DNA of 64,000 nucleotides. Source: Candidatus Hydrogenedentota bacterium. GTDB lineage: Bacteria > Hydrogenedentota > Hydrogenedentia > Hydrogenedentales > SLHB01. Positions 8,955-18,468 of the stretch are shown one piece after another. Location of the stretch: the NCBI GenBank assembly GCA_013359265.1, contig JABWCD010000022.1, positions 122,998 through 186,997 on the forward strand, written 5' to 3'. Position numbers and translations under genes: made by a program. Position 1 is the stretch's first letter, and every line of letters begins with the position of its first letter. The notes under the pieces were generated by a model that was given only the letters and a program-made list of their open reading frames with translations, did no database searches and was not told where the DNA came from.

Positions 8955-10199
8955 ATGATGGATGTGTCAAAAAAGGGGAAGCTTAGTTTATTCTTATGCT
9001 CTGTTCTTGCGTGCAATCTGTGGACGCTTCCCGTTTTCGCAGACGTAAGCGTCCTTCCCTTCGACGTTAAGCTCGAAACCGTCACATCCTACGACGGCGG
9101 CGATTGGATTTGGTTCCACCCGCGCGCCGCCGCCGTGCCCGGCGACGGTAATGACGGCATGCCATCCGTAGGTATCACATTGCAGCGCCATCTGAACGCC
9201 AGCGATTACTACTCCGGCATGTACGTCATGCTCACGGAGGACCTTGGCAAGACGTGGAAGGGGCCGAGAGAAGTTCCCGAGTTGGCGTGGCGCGAAGGCG
9301 ATAGCGGCGAAACCATCGCCGTGTGCGATGCAACGCCGGGCTGGCATCCGCAGTCGCGCAAAATCATCGTGCTTGGACTGCAGTTGCGCTACAGCAAGAC
9401 CGGCGAGCAACTCGAGGACAAGCCGCGATCGCTGCAAACCGCGTACGCCGTGCACGATCCCTTCACGCGCGCGTGGTCCGGCTGGCGCACGGTCGAACTC
9501 ACGGACAACGACACCAAATTCTACATCTCCGGCCCGGGCTGCTCGCAATGGATTGTTCAGGACGACGGCAATATCCTCCTGCCCATTTACTATAAGAGCT
9601 CACCGAACGGCGTCTATTCCGTGACCGTGCTCAAATGCAGTTTCGACGGCGACACGTTACGCGTCATCGAGTACGGCAACGACATGCATCTGAATGTCGA
9701 GCGGGGGCTATGCGAGCCGTCCATCGCGCTCTACAACGGAACCTATTATCTGACGATTCGCAACGACGTGAAAGGATACGTCACCACCAGCAAAGACGGC
9801 ATGCACTATGAACCAATCAAGGACTGGACGTTCGACGACGGGGCGGAACTCGGCAGCTACAACACGCAGCAGCACTGGCTCACGCACAGCGACGGCTTGT
9901 TCCTCATCTATACACGGCGCGGCGCGAATAACGACAACGTCTTCCGCAACCGCGCGCCGCTTTTTATGGCACAGGTTGACCCGGAAAAGCTCGTCGTAAT
10001 GCGTGAAACGGAAAAGATACTGATGCCGAACACTGGCGCGACTTTCGGGAACTTCGGCGCGACAACGGTTAATCAGAACGAGTCCTGGGTCACCGACGCC
10101 GAAGGAGTTTTTGGCGACGCGCTGAAGCCCGGAGTTACGGCGCGCGTGTTGCTCGCCCGTATTGTCTGGTCGAAGCCAAACTTGCTTGCCGCAAAGTAG
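8955..10199 (+). CDS. Secreted sialidase-fold (BNR/Asp-box) protein
   Basis: 414 residues from ATG 8955, chosen because it starts just before a typical signal peptide (KKGKLSLFLCSVLACNLWTLPVFA); a longer frame upstream has no signal. An Asp-box-like motif, TEDLGKTWKGP, and other six-bladed propeller features (GDSGETIAV, DDGNILLPIYYKS, RGLCEPSIALYNGTYYLTIRN, TSKDGMHYEP) place it in the sialidase/neuraminidase superfamily. Planctomycete relatives are often annotated as exo-alpha-sialidase, but the Arg triad and nucleophile Tyr/Glu cannot be assigned with confidence, so another glycan substrate is possible. Last of the plus-strand secreted cluster; it converges on rluB. Confidence 0.75.
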   Translation: MMDVSKKGKLSLFLCSVLACNLWTLPVFADVSVLPFDVKLETVTSYDGGDWIWFHPRAAAVPGDGNDGMPSVGITLQRHLNASDYYSGMYVMLTEDLGKTWKGPREVPELAWREGDSGETIAVCDATPGWHPQSRKIIVLGLQLRYSKTGEQLEDKPRSLQTAYAVHDPFTRAWSGWRTVELTDNDTKFYISGPGCSQWIVQDDGNILLPIYYKSSPNGVYSVTVLKCSFDGDTLRVIEYGNDMHLNVERGLCEPSIALYNGTYYLTIRNDVKGYVTTSKDGMHYEPIKDWTFDDGAELGSYNTQQHWLTHSDGLFLIYTRRGANNDNVFRNRAPLFMAQVDPEKLVVMRETEKILMPNTGATFGNFGATTVNQNESWVTDAEGVFGDALKPGVTARVLLARIVWSKPNLLAAK

Positions 10200-10218
10200 G
10201 CGTACAATGTGACGGATG

Positions 10219-10941
10219 TCACTTCGACGCGGATAGCCCCGTCAGTTTCCGCAGCCCCTCGACTTCCGCACCGGACAGGTAGCGCCATTCGCCAGGCCGC
10301 ATTCCTTTTACCTTCACGCCGGCAATCGCGATGCGTTGCAGCTCAATCACGGGATGCCCGACGTGCAAGCACATGCGCTTGACCTCGCGCTTGCGCCCCT
10401 CGGTGAGCACAAGGCGAACCTGCGTCGAGCGTTCGCCGACGGAGAGGATATGCACCTTTGCCGGCGCCGTCATGCCATCGTCGAGTTTGACGCCCTTCTC
10501 CAGCGCGATCGCAGTTTCTGGCGTCATCCTCCCCTTGACCCAGGCGAGATAGACTTTCTCAATCACATACTTGGGGTGCGTCAACCGGTACGCCAATTCG
10601 CCGTCGTTGGTCATCAGGAGAGCGCCCTCGACATCGTAGTCAAGTCGTCCAACGGGAAATACTCGCGCACGCACGTCCTGCACGCAGTCCAGCACCGTCT
10701 TCCGCCCGTGTGTGTCTCGCGCGCTCGTGATAACCCCGCGCGGCTTGTTCAGCAGGACATAGACTTTCTGATCCGTTCGGAGGGACTTCCCGTCAATGCG
10801 CACATCGTCGCGCGCCGGATCGACGCTCTGGCCCAGTGAAGCGGTCTGGCCATTGACCGTTACGCGCCCAGAGGTGATGATCGATTCGCACGCTCGGCGC
10901 GACGCCACGCCGCACGCTGCCATGAACTGTTGCAGCCGCAT
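10219..10941 (-). CDS. rluB: 23S rRNA pseudouridine synthase, RluB/RsuA family
   Basis: 240 residues, usual family length. An N-terminal S4 RNA-binding domain (residues 1-60, MRLQQFMAACGVASRRACESI) is followed by the catalytic domain with the GRLD signature at 98-101; Asp101 is the expected nucleophile (PVGRLDYDVEGALLMTNDGELA). The C-terminal EGRKREVKRM motif is typical. The family isomerises a uridine in 23S or 16S rRNA. It lies 5 bases after scpB, an arrangement seen in many bacteria, which supports RluB rather than RsuA. Confidence 0.93.
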   Translation of the reverse strand: MRLQQFMAACGVASRRACESIITSGRVTVNGQTASLGQSVDPARDDVRIDGKSLRTDQKVYVLLNKPRGVITSARDTHGRKTVLDCVQDVRARVFPVGRLDYDVEGALLMTNDGELAYRLTHPKYVIEKVYLAWVKGRMTPETAIALEKGVKLDDGMTAPAKVHILSVGERSTQVRLVLTEGRKREVKRMCLHVGHPVIELQRIAIAGVKVKGMRPGEWRYLSGAEVEGLRKLTGLSASK

Positions 10942-10946
10942 AGGCC

Positions 10947-11525
10947 CTACGCCATCTCGCGGATTTCTTCCATGGAGGGTAGTTCTTTAAGGCTCTTGAT
11001 GCCGAAGTGGACCAGAAACTCCTCGGTTGTTCGGTACAGCTTGGGCCGGCCCGGCACTTCCGCCACCCCGACGACTTTGATGAGCCGCTTTTCCTGGAGC
11101 GTATCGAACGCATACGCCACGCTTACGCCGCGCACGGACTCGACTTCCGCCCGCGTGACCGGCTGTTTGTACGCGATAATCGCCAGTGTTTCGAGTGCGG
11201 TCTTCGAGAGCTTGTTGCTCTTCTTGATTTGCAGCATGCGGCGAATGTACGGCGCAAACTTCGGATTGGTAACAAGCTGATAACCGCCCGCAATCTCGCG
11301 CAACTGGTACGCGGACTCGGACTCCCGTAGTTCCTCGCGAATTTCGTCGAGCAAGTTCACGACGACTTCCTTGTCGACGTCGCCCAGCGCTTCCGCGATG
11401 CGCTCGGCGCTCACGGGCCGGTCGCTTACAAACAGAAGCGCGTGGATCGCCTGGCGCGATTCGTCGCGGCCCAGCGTTTCGACCGCTTCCAGTTCGTCGT
11501 GTTCGTCAATCTCGTTTTCGGTCAT
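10947..11525 (-). CDS. scpB: Segregation and condensation protein B (ScpB)
   Basis: 192 residues with the two winged-helix domains of ScpB: first ESRQAIHALLFVSDRPVSAERIAEAL, then the family hallmark LSKTALETLAIIAYKQPVTRAEVESVRG and GRPKLYRTTEEFLVHFGI. ScpB dimers with ScpA and SMC form the condensin-like complex that compacts and separates chromosomes. An acidic N-terminal tail of about 20 residues is present. No scpA lies in the window. It sits between aroF (6 bases) and rluB (5 bases), so the three are very likely one transcript. Confidence 0.95.
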   Translation of the reverse strand: MTENEIDEHDELEAVETLGRDESRQAIHALLFVSDRPVSAERIAEALGDVDKEVVVNLLDEIREELRESESAYQLREIAGGYQLVTNPKFAPYIRRMLQIKKSNKLSKTALETLAIIAYKQPVTRAEVESVRGVSVAYAFDTLQEKRLIKVVGVAEVPGRPKLYRTTEEFLVHFGIKSLKELPSMEEIREMA

Positions 11526-11531
11526 GGCGTG

Positions 11532-12548
11532 TTAGAGCTTCTTTCCCATTAGTTCGACCAACGGCCGCAAGTTCCTCATCAACTCCGCGAACCGCTCCGG
11601 CTTCAACGACTGTCCGCCGTCCGACAATGCTTCCACCGGACGCGGGTGCACTTCAACCATCAGCCCGTCGGCCCCGGCAGCCACTGCGGCGCGCGCGATG
11701 GGCGCAACCAGGTCCCAATGGCCCGTAGCATGGCTTGGGTCCAGGAACACGGGCAAATGCGTCAACTTTTTCAGGACCGGCACCGCGGAGATGTCGCACG
11801 TATTGCGCGTCTCCGTCTCGAAGGTGCGGATGCCGCGTTCGCACAGAACCACGTCGCGGTTGCCCTCGGACATGATGTATTCCGCCGACATCAGCAATTC
11901 GGAGATCGTGGCCATCATCCCGCGTTTGAGAAAGATGGGCTTGCGCGCTCTACCCACCGCTTTTAACAACGCGAAATTCTGCATGTTGCGCGCCCCGACC
12001 TGGAGCATGTCCGCATACGATTCAACCACCGCTACTTGCTCCGGCGTCATCACTTCCGTGACGACGGGAAGGCCCGACGTTTCGCGCGCCTCTTTGAGCA
12101 GTCGGAGACCTTCCTCTTCCATGCCCTGAAACGTATACGGCGACGTGCGTGGTTTGTACGCGCCGCCGCGCAGCATGCGGCCGCCGGCATCCCGCACCGC
12201 GCGCGCCGACGCGAGGATTTGCTCGCGCGATTCGACCGAGCACGGCCCCGCCATGACGCAAAACGTGCCGCCGCCAATTTGCACACCGTTGACGGTGATA
12301 ACGGTGTCCTCGGGCTGCATCTCGCGGCTCGCGAGTTTGTACGGTTTCAGGATCGGCATGACGCTCTCGACGCCATGCATGGACTCGATCGCCTCGAGCA
12401 GCGTCGCTTTGGTACGCTCGTCGCCGACCGCGCCAATGACGGTGCGTTCGACCCCCTCGATCAGGTGCGCCTTGTACCCCAATTCCTCGATTTTGCCGAC
12501 GACGCGCGCGATGTCATCCTTCGCGCGCGTCGCCATAACGATGATCAT
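11532..12548 (-). CDS. aroF: 3-deoxy-7-phosphoheptulonate synthase with N-terminal regulatory domain
   Basis: 338 residues. Residues 1-70 form the small ferredoxin-like/ACT-type regulatory domain of the Thermotoga/Bacillus class ([24 protein letters not shown]). The catalytic KDO8P/DAHP barrel follows, with AGPCSVES (metal-ligand Cys at 103), [16 protein letters not shown] (about 127-142), [13 protein letters not shown] and [10 protein letters not shown]. It condenses phosphoenolpyruvate and erythrose 4-phosphate in the first step of the shikimate pathway, probably under allosteric control through the N-terminal domain. First gene of the aroF-scpB-rluB run, 45 bases after glgP. Confidence 0.95.
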   Translation of the reverse strand: MIIVMATRAKDDIARVVGKIEELGYKAHLIEGVERTVIGAVGDERTKATLLEAIESMHGVESVMPILKPYKLASREMQPEDTVITVNGVQIGGGTFCVMAGPCSVESREQILASARAVRDAGGRMLRGGAYKPRTSPYTFQGMEEEGLRLLKEARETSGLPVVTEVMTPEQVAVVESYADMLQVGARNMQNFALLKAVGRARKPIFLKRGMMATISELLMSAEYIMSEGNRDVVLCERGIRTFETETRNTCDISAVPVLKKLTHLPVFLDPSHATGHWDLVAPIARAAVAAGADGLMVEVHPRPVEALSDGGQSLKPERFAELMRNLRPLVELMGKKL

Positions 12549-12593
12549 GCCCGGTAATCCTCGTCAAGACGGTTGTTTCGACGGCCAGCAAAA

Positions 12594-15152
12594 CTACGCC
12601 CAACAGATCAGTGCGGTTTCGTGTTTTTGCGCAAGGTCCGCGTGTTTCGGGACCGCACGCACCGTGAATCCTTGCTGCCCCGTTTTGTCGCACAATATGG
12701 AGCCTTCGAAGCGGTAAATGCTCCCGTCCAGTTTTTCGATACACCGCATCGGTGTTGCCCGGCCGGCCGTGATTCGTCCAAACGTGTCCACGTCGCCGTA
12801 ATACGCTTCGACTTCCACGTCAGCGTCGACGAGTTTGTCCAGGAACAAATCCGCGCGGACCGGCAAGTGCGAGTGAAACGGCAACGCTTCCGTCGGCCCC
12901 GATTCGACGGTGAGAAAATGAACCTTTTCCCAGCTCGTCTTCACCTTCTGCTTCCACGCGGTGAGCACCGACGAACGCTTGCGCTTGTCCGCGCGCAATT
13001 CGTTTCTCCGAACGGTGCACGGCAGGTAAAACCGGTCCGCGTACTCCGTCACCATTCGGTGCGTATTGAACATCGGGCAGATCGTGCGGATGGAGTTTTT
13101 CATCATCCGAATCCAGTTGCGCGGCAGGTTGTCGCGCGTCCGGTCATAGAACGTCGGGGCCACTTCCCGTTCGAGTAGTTCGTACAGCATCTGGCTTTCG
13201 ACATGGTCCTGTTCGTCGGTGTTTGCGTACGTCTCGCCGTGGCCGATGCTCCAACCCACGTCGCCCATCGGTTGCGCCTCGCACCACCACCCGTCGAGCA
13301 CGCTGATGTTCAGCACGCCGTTGGCCGCGGCCTTCATGCCGCTCGTGCCGCTTGCCTCCATGGGGCGCCGGGGATTGTTCAGCCAGCAATCGGCGCCCTG
13401 CACAAGGTAGCGCGCCACATTGATGTCGTAATCTTCGATGAACACGAGTTGATTGCGCATGTCGCGCTCGCGCACGAAATGGACAATCGCGCGGATGACT
13501 TCTTTGCCCAGGTTGTCCTGCGGGTGCGCCTTTCCCGCGATGATGAACTGAATCGGCCGCTTCTCGTTCTTCATGATGCGCACGAGCCGCTCCTGGTCCG
13601 CGAGAAAGAGTGTTGCGCGCTTGTACGTGGCGAACCGGCGTGCAAAGCCGATCGTCAACACCTCCGGATCGAGCACCTCGCTCGCGGCCGCGATCTCCGA
13701 GTTCGACGCGCCACGCGCTTTTAATTGCGATGCGAGCCGCCGGCGGGCAAAATTCACGAGCCGTTCGCGGCGCCGCTCGTGCGTCCGCCACAGTTCCGCA
13801 TCGGGGATGTCGTCGATCTGCGACCAGATTTCCGTGTCGCTCGGGTCGGTTATCCACGACGGTCCCAGATAGCGATCGTACAGCCCGCTCAGGTCCCGCG
13901 AAATCCAGAATTTCGAGTGGACCCCATTCGTGATGGACGTGACCGGCACTTCCTCCACCGGCACCCCCTGCCACGTGCGCGCCCACATATCGCGCGCCAC
14001 CTCTCCATGAAGCTTGCTCACACCGTTTGCGTACGTCGAAAGTCTCAGCGCGAGCACCGTCATGCAGAACGGCTCGCGCGCGTCGTTGGGGTCCTGTCGA
14101 CCCAACGCAAGCAAATCGTCGGTCTTGACGCCGGTCTCGTCGCAGAACTTCTTGAAGTAATGCGAAATCATTTCCGGCGCAAACATGTCGTTACCCGCGG
14201 AAACCGGCGTGTGTGTCGTAAACACGCTGGCGGTCTTCACGGCCTCGACGGCGTGATCGAAGGTCAGCCCCTCGCCGCGCATGAGGTCTTTGATGCGCTC
14301 GAGCGTCATGAACGCCGCGTGCCCTTCGTTCATGTGGTAGACGGTCGGGTGAATGTCCATGGCGTGCAACGCGCGCACGCCGCCCATGCCCAGCACGATT
14401 TCCTGGCGAATGCGCGTGTCGCGGTCCCCGCCGTACAGTTGCCCCGTGATCTCGCGGTCGTCCGGATCGTTTGCGTCGAAATCCGTATCGAGTAAGAACA
14501 GCGGTGTGCGCCCAACGTCGCATCGCCACACGCGGACCTTCACGACTCGCTCCGGGAACGGCAGCGAAATAATGAGCGGCGCGCCCGATTTGTCGCGCAC
14601 GAGTTTGAGCGGCAACTGATATACGTCGTTGCGCGGATAGCGCTCCTGCTGCCAGCCGTCCGCGTTCAGATACTGGCGGTGATAGCCCTCGCGATAAAAC
14701 ATTCCCACACCCACGAGCGGCAGTCCCAGGTCACTCGCGGACTTCAAATGGTCTCCGGCGAGCAGGCCCAGGCCGCCCGAGTAAACGCAGACGGATTCGT
14801 GAAGTCCGAACTCCGCGGAAAGGTAGGCGACATTAAAGTCCTTCGGCATGTCCGGGTGTTTGTCGTGCCACGGCGTCGCTTTCATGTACTGCTCGAACCG
14901 TTGGAACACGCGGCTCAATTGCGCGAGGTAACCTTCGTCCTGCGCGAGTTCCTCGAGCCGGTTCTGCGTGACTTGCCCGAGCATGCTCACGGGGTTTTGC
15001 CCGGTCGACTCCCACAACGCGCGGTCGGCGCGGTAGAACAGTTCGATCGCTTCGTGGTCCCAACACCACCAGAGGTTATTGGCCAGGGCCAGCAGCGGCT
15101 CCAAGGCCGGCGGCAGTTTGGGAACAACGGTAAACGTGGAAACCTTCGGCAT
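12594..15152 (-). CDS. glgP: Alpha-glucan (glycogen/maltodextrin) phosphorylase, GT35
   Basis: 852 residues from ATG 15152, preceded by GGAG six bases upstream; a longer frame to 15203 adds 17 unsupported residues. The N-terminal DUF3417-type region (PKLPPALEPLLALANNLWWCWDHEA) marks the short TIGR02094 subfamily. The glucan-binding stretch HMNEGHAAFM and the PLP-lysine motif GTSGMKAAANG (Lys607) are intact, as is RRPMEASG. It releases glucose 1-phosphate from alpha-1,4-glucans in the cytoplasm. It could share a promoter with aroF, as the spacing is only 45 bases. The spacer upstream (15153-15391) holds no recognisable gene. Confidence 0.95.
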   Translation of the reverse strand: MPKVSTFTVVPKLPPALEPLLALANNLWWCWDHEAIELFYRADRALWESTGQNPVSMLGQVTQNRLEELAQDEGYLAQLSRVFQRFEQYMKATPWHDKHPDMPKDFNVAYLSAEFGLHESVCVYSGGLGLLAGDHLKSASDLGLPLVGVGMFYREGYHRQYLNADGWQQERYPRNDVYQLPLKLVRDKSGAPLIISLPFPERVVKVRVWRCDVGRTPLFLLDTDFDANDPDDREITGQLYGGDRDTRIRQEIVLGMGGVRALHAMDIHPTVYHMNEGHAAFMTLERIKDLMRGEGLTFDHAVEAVKTASVFTTHTPVSAGNDMFAPEMISHYFKKFCDETGVKTDDLLALGRQDPNDAREPFCMTVLALRLSTYANGVSKLHGEVARDMWARTWQGVPVEEVPVTSITNGVHSKFWISRDLSGLYDRYLGPSWITDPSDTEIWSQIDDIPDAELWRTHERRRERLVNFARRRLASQLKARGASNSEIAAASEVLDPEVLTIGFARRFATYKRATLFLADQERLVRIMKNEKRPIQFIIAGKAHPQDNLGKEVIRAIVHFVRERDMRNQLVFIEDYDINVARYLVQGADCWLNNPRRPMEASGTSGMKAAANGVLNISVLDGWWCEAQPMGDVGWSIGHGETYANTDEQDHVESQMLYELLEREVAPTFYDRTRDNLPRNWIRMMKNSIRTICPMFNTHRMVTEYADRFYLPCTVRRNELRADKRKRSSVLTAWKQKVKTSWEKVHFLTVESGPTEALPFHSHLPVRADLFLDKLVDADVEVEAYYGDVDTFGRITAGRATPMRCIEKLDGSIYRFEGSILCDKTGQQGFTVRAVPKHADLAQKHETALICWA

Positions 15153-15391
15153 GCCATTCTCCAACCCCACTGCGCGGACAACGCGGGCTCGCGTCCACCA
15201 CACGCCGGGACACAGCGGTCAACCCCTCACGAAACACCAATTTTACCAAATACGGCGGGAGCCAGAACAATCCCACTCGCAAAAAAATACACGGGCACTC
15301 CCACCTCTCGTGGAAGCGCCCGGTTGGAGTGGAGTCTACTACACGGCGGGGCCTGCCGCAAGCGCCGTGAGTGGGCCCTCGACGGCGCGCA

Positions 15392-16204
15392 CTAGTTGAA
15401 GCGCTTCATGTACTCGATGCTGCGCGCCGCGATGGCTTCGGGGCCGGGATCGAACTTAAACACCTCCACCGAGGCATAGCCCTCGAACCCGATGTCATGC
15501 AATGCCTCGAAAATCGGCGCGAAGTCCACGTCGCCGAATCCCGGTCCCTCGAGGTTCGCGTCATTGGCGTGGTAGTGCTTGAGGTACTTTGCGTGCTTCC
15601 GAATGGTCGCGGGGCGCCCTTCCGGTTCGTCGGTCATCGCCTTCGTGTCGAGCAGTAATTGAAAATTGGGATGATTGATGCGCTCGATCAGTTCCACGGT
15701 TTCCGCCGCGTTCTTGCAGAAATTCGTCTCTGTCGTCGCCAGCGGCTCCATACACAACGTAACGCCGCGTTCCGCGAACGTAGGCATGGCCTTTTCGAAG
15801 ACCTCGGCCGCGTAACCGAACGCCTGCCGATAGGTGACGCCCTCCATCACGTTGCGCTGCTTGGGCGATCCAAACACCATGATGTGTCCGCCAACGTCAC
15901 CGCAAAAATGCGCCAGATCGACGAGGTACTGTGCCGTCCGATCGCGCACTTCCTGCTCCGGATGCGTGAGGTACATGCCGTCCGGGCCGACGAGCACCCA
16001 ATGAATGCCCAAGATTTCGAGGCCTGCCCCTTCGGCGCGCGATACGATTTCGCGGCGTGTCGACGCGGGGATATCGGTTACGTATTTCGACAACGTGAAC
16101 GGTGCGATCTCGAGACCGTCGTATCCAACCTGTTTCACGTAGTCGATCGTGCGTCCAATGTCGTTCCAATCCTTGAAAATCTCGCTGCAAATTCCGAATT
16201 TCAT
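15392..16204 (-). CDS. Sugar phosphate isomerase/epimerase-like protein (xylose-isomerase-like TIM barrel)
   Basis: 270 residues forming one AP endonuclease family 2 / xylose isomerase-like barrel: MKFGICSEIFKDWN, YDGLEIAPF, GLEILGIHW, GVTLCMEPLATTETNFCKN (metal Glu), FQLLLDTKAM, KHYHANDANLEGPGFGDVDF (metal His/Asp) and YASVEVFKF. The ligand set Glu/Asp/His/Glu needed for a divalent metal is present. The family includes hydroxypyruvate isomerase, tagatose epimerase and inosose enzymes, so the substrate remains open. No signal peptide, so it acts in the cytoplasm. It stands alone between glgP and the diguanylate cyclase. Confidence 0.85.
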   Translation of the reverse strand: MKFGICSEIFKDWNDIGRTIDYVKQVGYDGLEIAPFTLSKYVTDIPASTRREIVSRAEGAGLEILGIHWVLVGPDGMYLTHPEQEVRDRTAQYLVDLAHFCGDVGGHIMVFGSPKQRNVMEGVTYRQAFGYAAEVFEKAMPTFAERGVTLCMEPLATTETNFCKNAAETVELIERINHPNFQLLLDTKAMTDEPEGRPATIRKHAKYLKHYHANDANLEGPGFGDVDFAPIFEALHDIGFEGYASVEVFKFDPGPEAIAARSIEYMKRFN

Positions 16205-16253
16205 TGCACCCCGATGTGCGAAACGTACCCGTTCCGCTCAGCCCCCGTTCCCG

Positions 16254-17597
16254 TTACGATGCGGCCTGCGCCGCCGCGCGATGCACCGTTACCCGGTTTC
16301 CACCGGCGCGTTTCGATTCATACATCATTTCATCCGCCGTGCGTATAAGCGTCTGTACGTCCATCTCGCCGCGGTACGTACAGAGACCAATGCTCAATGT
16401 CAGGCTGTCGAGCAACTGCGCCTCGAAACTGCGGCGAATACGCTCGGCAATCGTCGTACCAACCTGCTCGTCCGCCTCCGGAAGTATCACCGTGAATTCG
16501 TCGCCGCCGTACCGGAACCCAACATCGACGTGCGTGCGCGTGCTCCGCATGATGGCGACTGCCGCCGCCTGCAACGCCTTGTCGCCCTCGAGGTGGCCGC
16601 GCGTGTCGTTATACCCCTTGAATTTGTCAATATCGAACAACAGCAGGGATAGGGGACGGCCCTGCCGCTTTGCGCGTTCAATCTCGTCGTCGATTCGATC
16701 ATAGAAGCAACGCTGGTTATACAGGCCGGTGAGACTGTCCTTTGACGACAGTTCTTTCAATTCCCGTTCGAGTTGCTTTTGGCGCGTAATGTCCTTGCAA
16801 ATGGCCAGTATCGACGTATGTTTGCCGTCGTTTGTAAGCAGGCCCGACAAGGATACGTTGACCGGGACGCGCGATCGGTCTTTACGCAGTAGTTCCGTTT
16901 CGTAATCCTGGATGACCTGTTCCTCGCGCAGTTTCAGCCGCAAATGGGCGACTTCATTCTTACCGCCCGAATACAAGTGTTGTACATCGAGGCCAAGCAG
17001 CTCTCGTTCCGAGTATCCCAGCATCCGCAGCGCCCCGTCGTTAATGAATTCGATCCGGTTGGCGCCATCCGTCGTCACAATCGCGTCGACCGTGCTGTGC
17101 AGCAGGTTCACGAGGTACTGCTTCGTATCGCGAAGCTCTGCGGTGACGCGTTCCAGGTCTTCCGTGGCTTCGTGAACGCGGTTCTCCAGCGTTTCCTGGT
17201 ACTGTCGGTTCTGGATGGTGATCGCGCGTTTTTCCAGCGCGCGCGTTGCCGCCCGGCCAATCTCCCCCAGATTGAAAGGTTTGACGACGTAGTCGTCCGC
17301 GCCCGTGTGCATCGCGTCAATTGCGTTCGCGATGTCCATCATCGCCGTCACCACGACGATCGCCATGTCCGGGTCGATTTCCTTGGCGCGTTGGACGACT
17401 TCCAACCCGCCCATCCCGGGCATGCGCAGGTCGGTGATTAACAGCCCGTAGGTGTGCTGGCGCAGGCGGTCAAGGGCCTTGGCGGGCGACGTTTCCACGG
17501 CGCATCGGAAGCCCAACGTGTCCAAATGCGCGCGCATCACCTCACACACGGCGACCTCGTCGTCGAGTAGGAGGATTTCTGTGTCCGCCGTGCTCAC
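16254..17597 (-). CDS. Response regulator with PAS and GGDEF (diguanylate cyclase) domains
   Basis: 447 residues from a GTG start. Residues 5-120 are a receiver domain with phospho-acceptor Asp56 (LLITDLRMPG) and Lys106 (VVKPF). A coiled-coil linker (125-160) leads to a PAS domain (about 160-275, DAIVTTDGANRIEFINDGALRMLGY). The GGDEF domain (about 280-440) has an intact RYGGDEF active site (364-368), so it should make c-di-GMP from two GTP. The place of the inhibitory RxxD I-site is occupied by THVD (355-358), so product inhibition there is probably absent. No partner histidine kinase is adjacent. Confidence 0.92.
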   Translation of the reverse strand: MSTADTEILLLDDEVAVCEVMRAHLDTLGFRCAVETSPAKALDRLRQHTYGLLITDLRMPGMGGLEVVQRAKEIDPDMAIVVVTAMMDIANAIDAMHTGADDYVVKPFNLGEIGRAATRALEKRAITIQNRQYQETLENRVHEATEDLERVTAELRDTKQYLVNLLHSTVDAIVTTDGANRIEFINDGALRMLGYSERELLGLDVQHLYSGGKNEVAHLRLKLREEQVIQDYETELLRKDRSRVPVNVSLSGLLTNDGKHTSILAICKDITRQKQLERELKELSSKDSLTGLYNQRCFYDRIDDEIERAKRQGRPLSLLLFDIDKFKGYNDTRGHLEGDKALQAAAVAIMRSTRTHVDVGFRYGGDEFTVILPEADEQVGTTIAERIRRSFEAQLLDSLTLSIGLCTYRGEMDVQTLIRTADEMMYESKRAGGNRVTVHRAAAQAAS

Positions 17598-17679
17598 CGT
17601 CTGGGCATTCTACAAGGCGTATCTACGGCTGCGCGCCGAAGGTATGAATGGACCGTCACCCCGCTGACAAACGCTCGGA

Positions 17680-17946
17680 TTACAGGAACTTCCACACGAT
17701 TACCGTAACCGCGACCGATCCCAACGCGAGATACTTCTGCCACGGTTTGGCAAGACGCGGATCGCCTGCCTTCACTCCCTTGCCTTTGAAAAGCCCTTCC
17801 AGGCCCTTCTTCTCGGCCAGCGCCTTGTCGCCGCCCGTACCGGCGTCGCCCGCGTTGGCAACACCGGGGAAACAGATGGCAAACATCACGATAGCGAAGC
17901 ATGCCAGCACGGCAACTGCGAGAATTCGTGGCGCCAGAGTCTTCAT
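17680..17946 (-). CDS. Small membrane or secreted protein of unknown function
   Basis: 88 residues from ATG 17946, with AGGAG ten bases upstream; a GTG at 17967 is the alternative. An N-terminal hydrophobic segment (ILAVAVLACFAIVMFAICFPGVANA) could be a signal peptide ending ANA or a TM helix. A charged middle (KALAEKKGLEGLFKGKGVKAGDPR) follows, and the end is a second hydrophobic segment (YLALGSVAVTVIVWKFL) stopping at the C-terminus. No family recognised. Confidence 0.7.
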   Translation of the reverse strand: MKTLAPRILAVAVLACFAIVMFAICFPGVANAGDAGTGGDKALAEKKGLEGLFKGKGVKAGDPRLAKPWQKYLALGSVAVTVIVWKFL

Positions 17947-18049
17947 TAGCGTCGTGCTCCTCTGCACATTTGACTTACTGTCATTCTACCGCTAGTGGCC
18001 ACCAAACGCAATGGACGCAGAATTCGCACTTTGCGCGGCGCGCCCCCTC

Positions 18050-18349
18050 CTAACGCGGCAAGTCAATCCGTCGCTTATCGTCGTCCGGCTGCCGCCTGTA
18101 CAGCGTCGCTATATGCCCCAAAATCCCGACAACCTCGCAATCCGTCGCCGCCGAAAGCTCGTCTACCAGCGCGCGCTTCTCGTCCTTGCGGTCGACGAAC
18201 TTCACCTTCACCAATTCCTGAGCCGTGAGCACCTCGTCGGCGGCGCGGACAACTGTTGGCGTAACGCCTTGTTTGCCGATGTACACCGTCGGCTTAAGAT
18301 GGTGCGCGATGCGCTTCAAGAAATCGCGCTGTGTGCTGGAAAGTGGCAT
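18050..18349 (-). CDS. yhbY: YhbY-type CRS1/YhbY RNA-binding protein
   Basis: 99 residues from ATG 18349, the usual YhbY length; a longer frame to 18424 adds residues without similarity. The family core is clear: LSSTQRDFLKRIAHHLKPTVYIGKQGV, then LTAQELVKVKFVDRKDEKR and the C-terminal EVVGILGHIATLYRR. The GxxG loop region reads GKQG. YhbY associates with pre-50S ribosomal particles and supports 50S assembly. Divergent from the next gene across about 120 bp. Confidence 0.93.
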   Translation of the reverse strand: MPLSSTQRDFLKRIAHHLKPTVYIGKQGVTPTVVRAADEVLTAQELVKVKFVDRKDEKRALVDELSAATDCEVVGILGHIATLYRRQPDDDKRRIDLPR

Positions 18350-18468
18350 TGCGGACGTCCCGACATCTGAACAGGCGTGGAGTATGGTTCCGGCCACGTG
18401 AATTGTCAACGGTCCCATGTCCAATGCATCGGTGATATAGTTGCGTTCGGGATTTTTTGGGGGATGGT

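Noticed and set aside
10209..10222. GTGAC-GGAT-GTCAC hairpin between the sialidase-fold gene and rluB
   Set aside because: Only five base pairs and no T-run; too weak to call a terminator.
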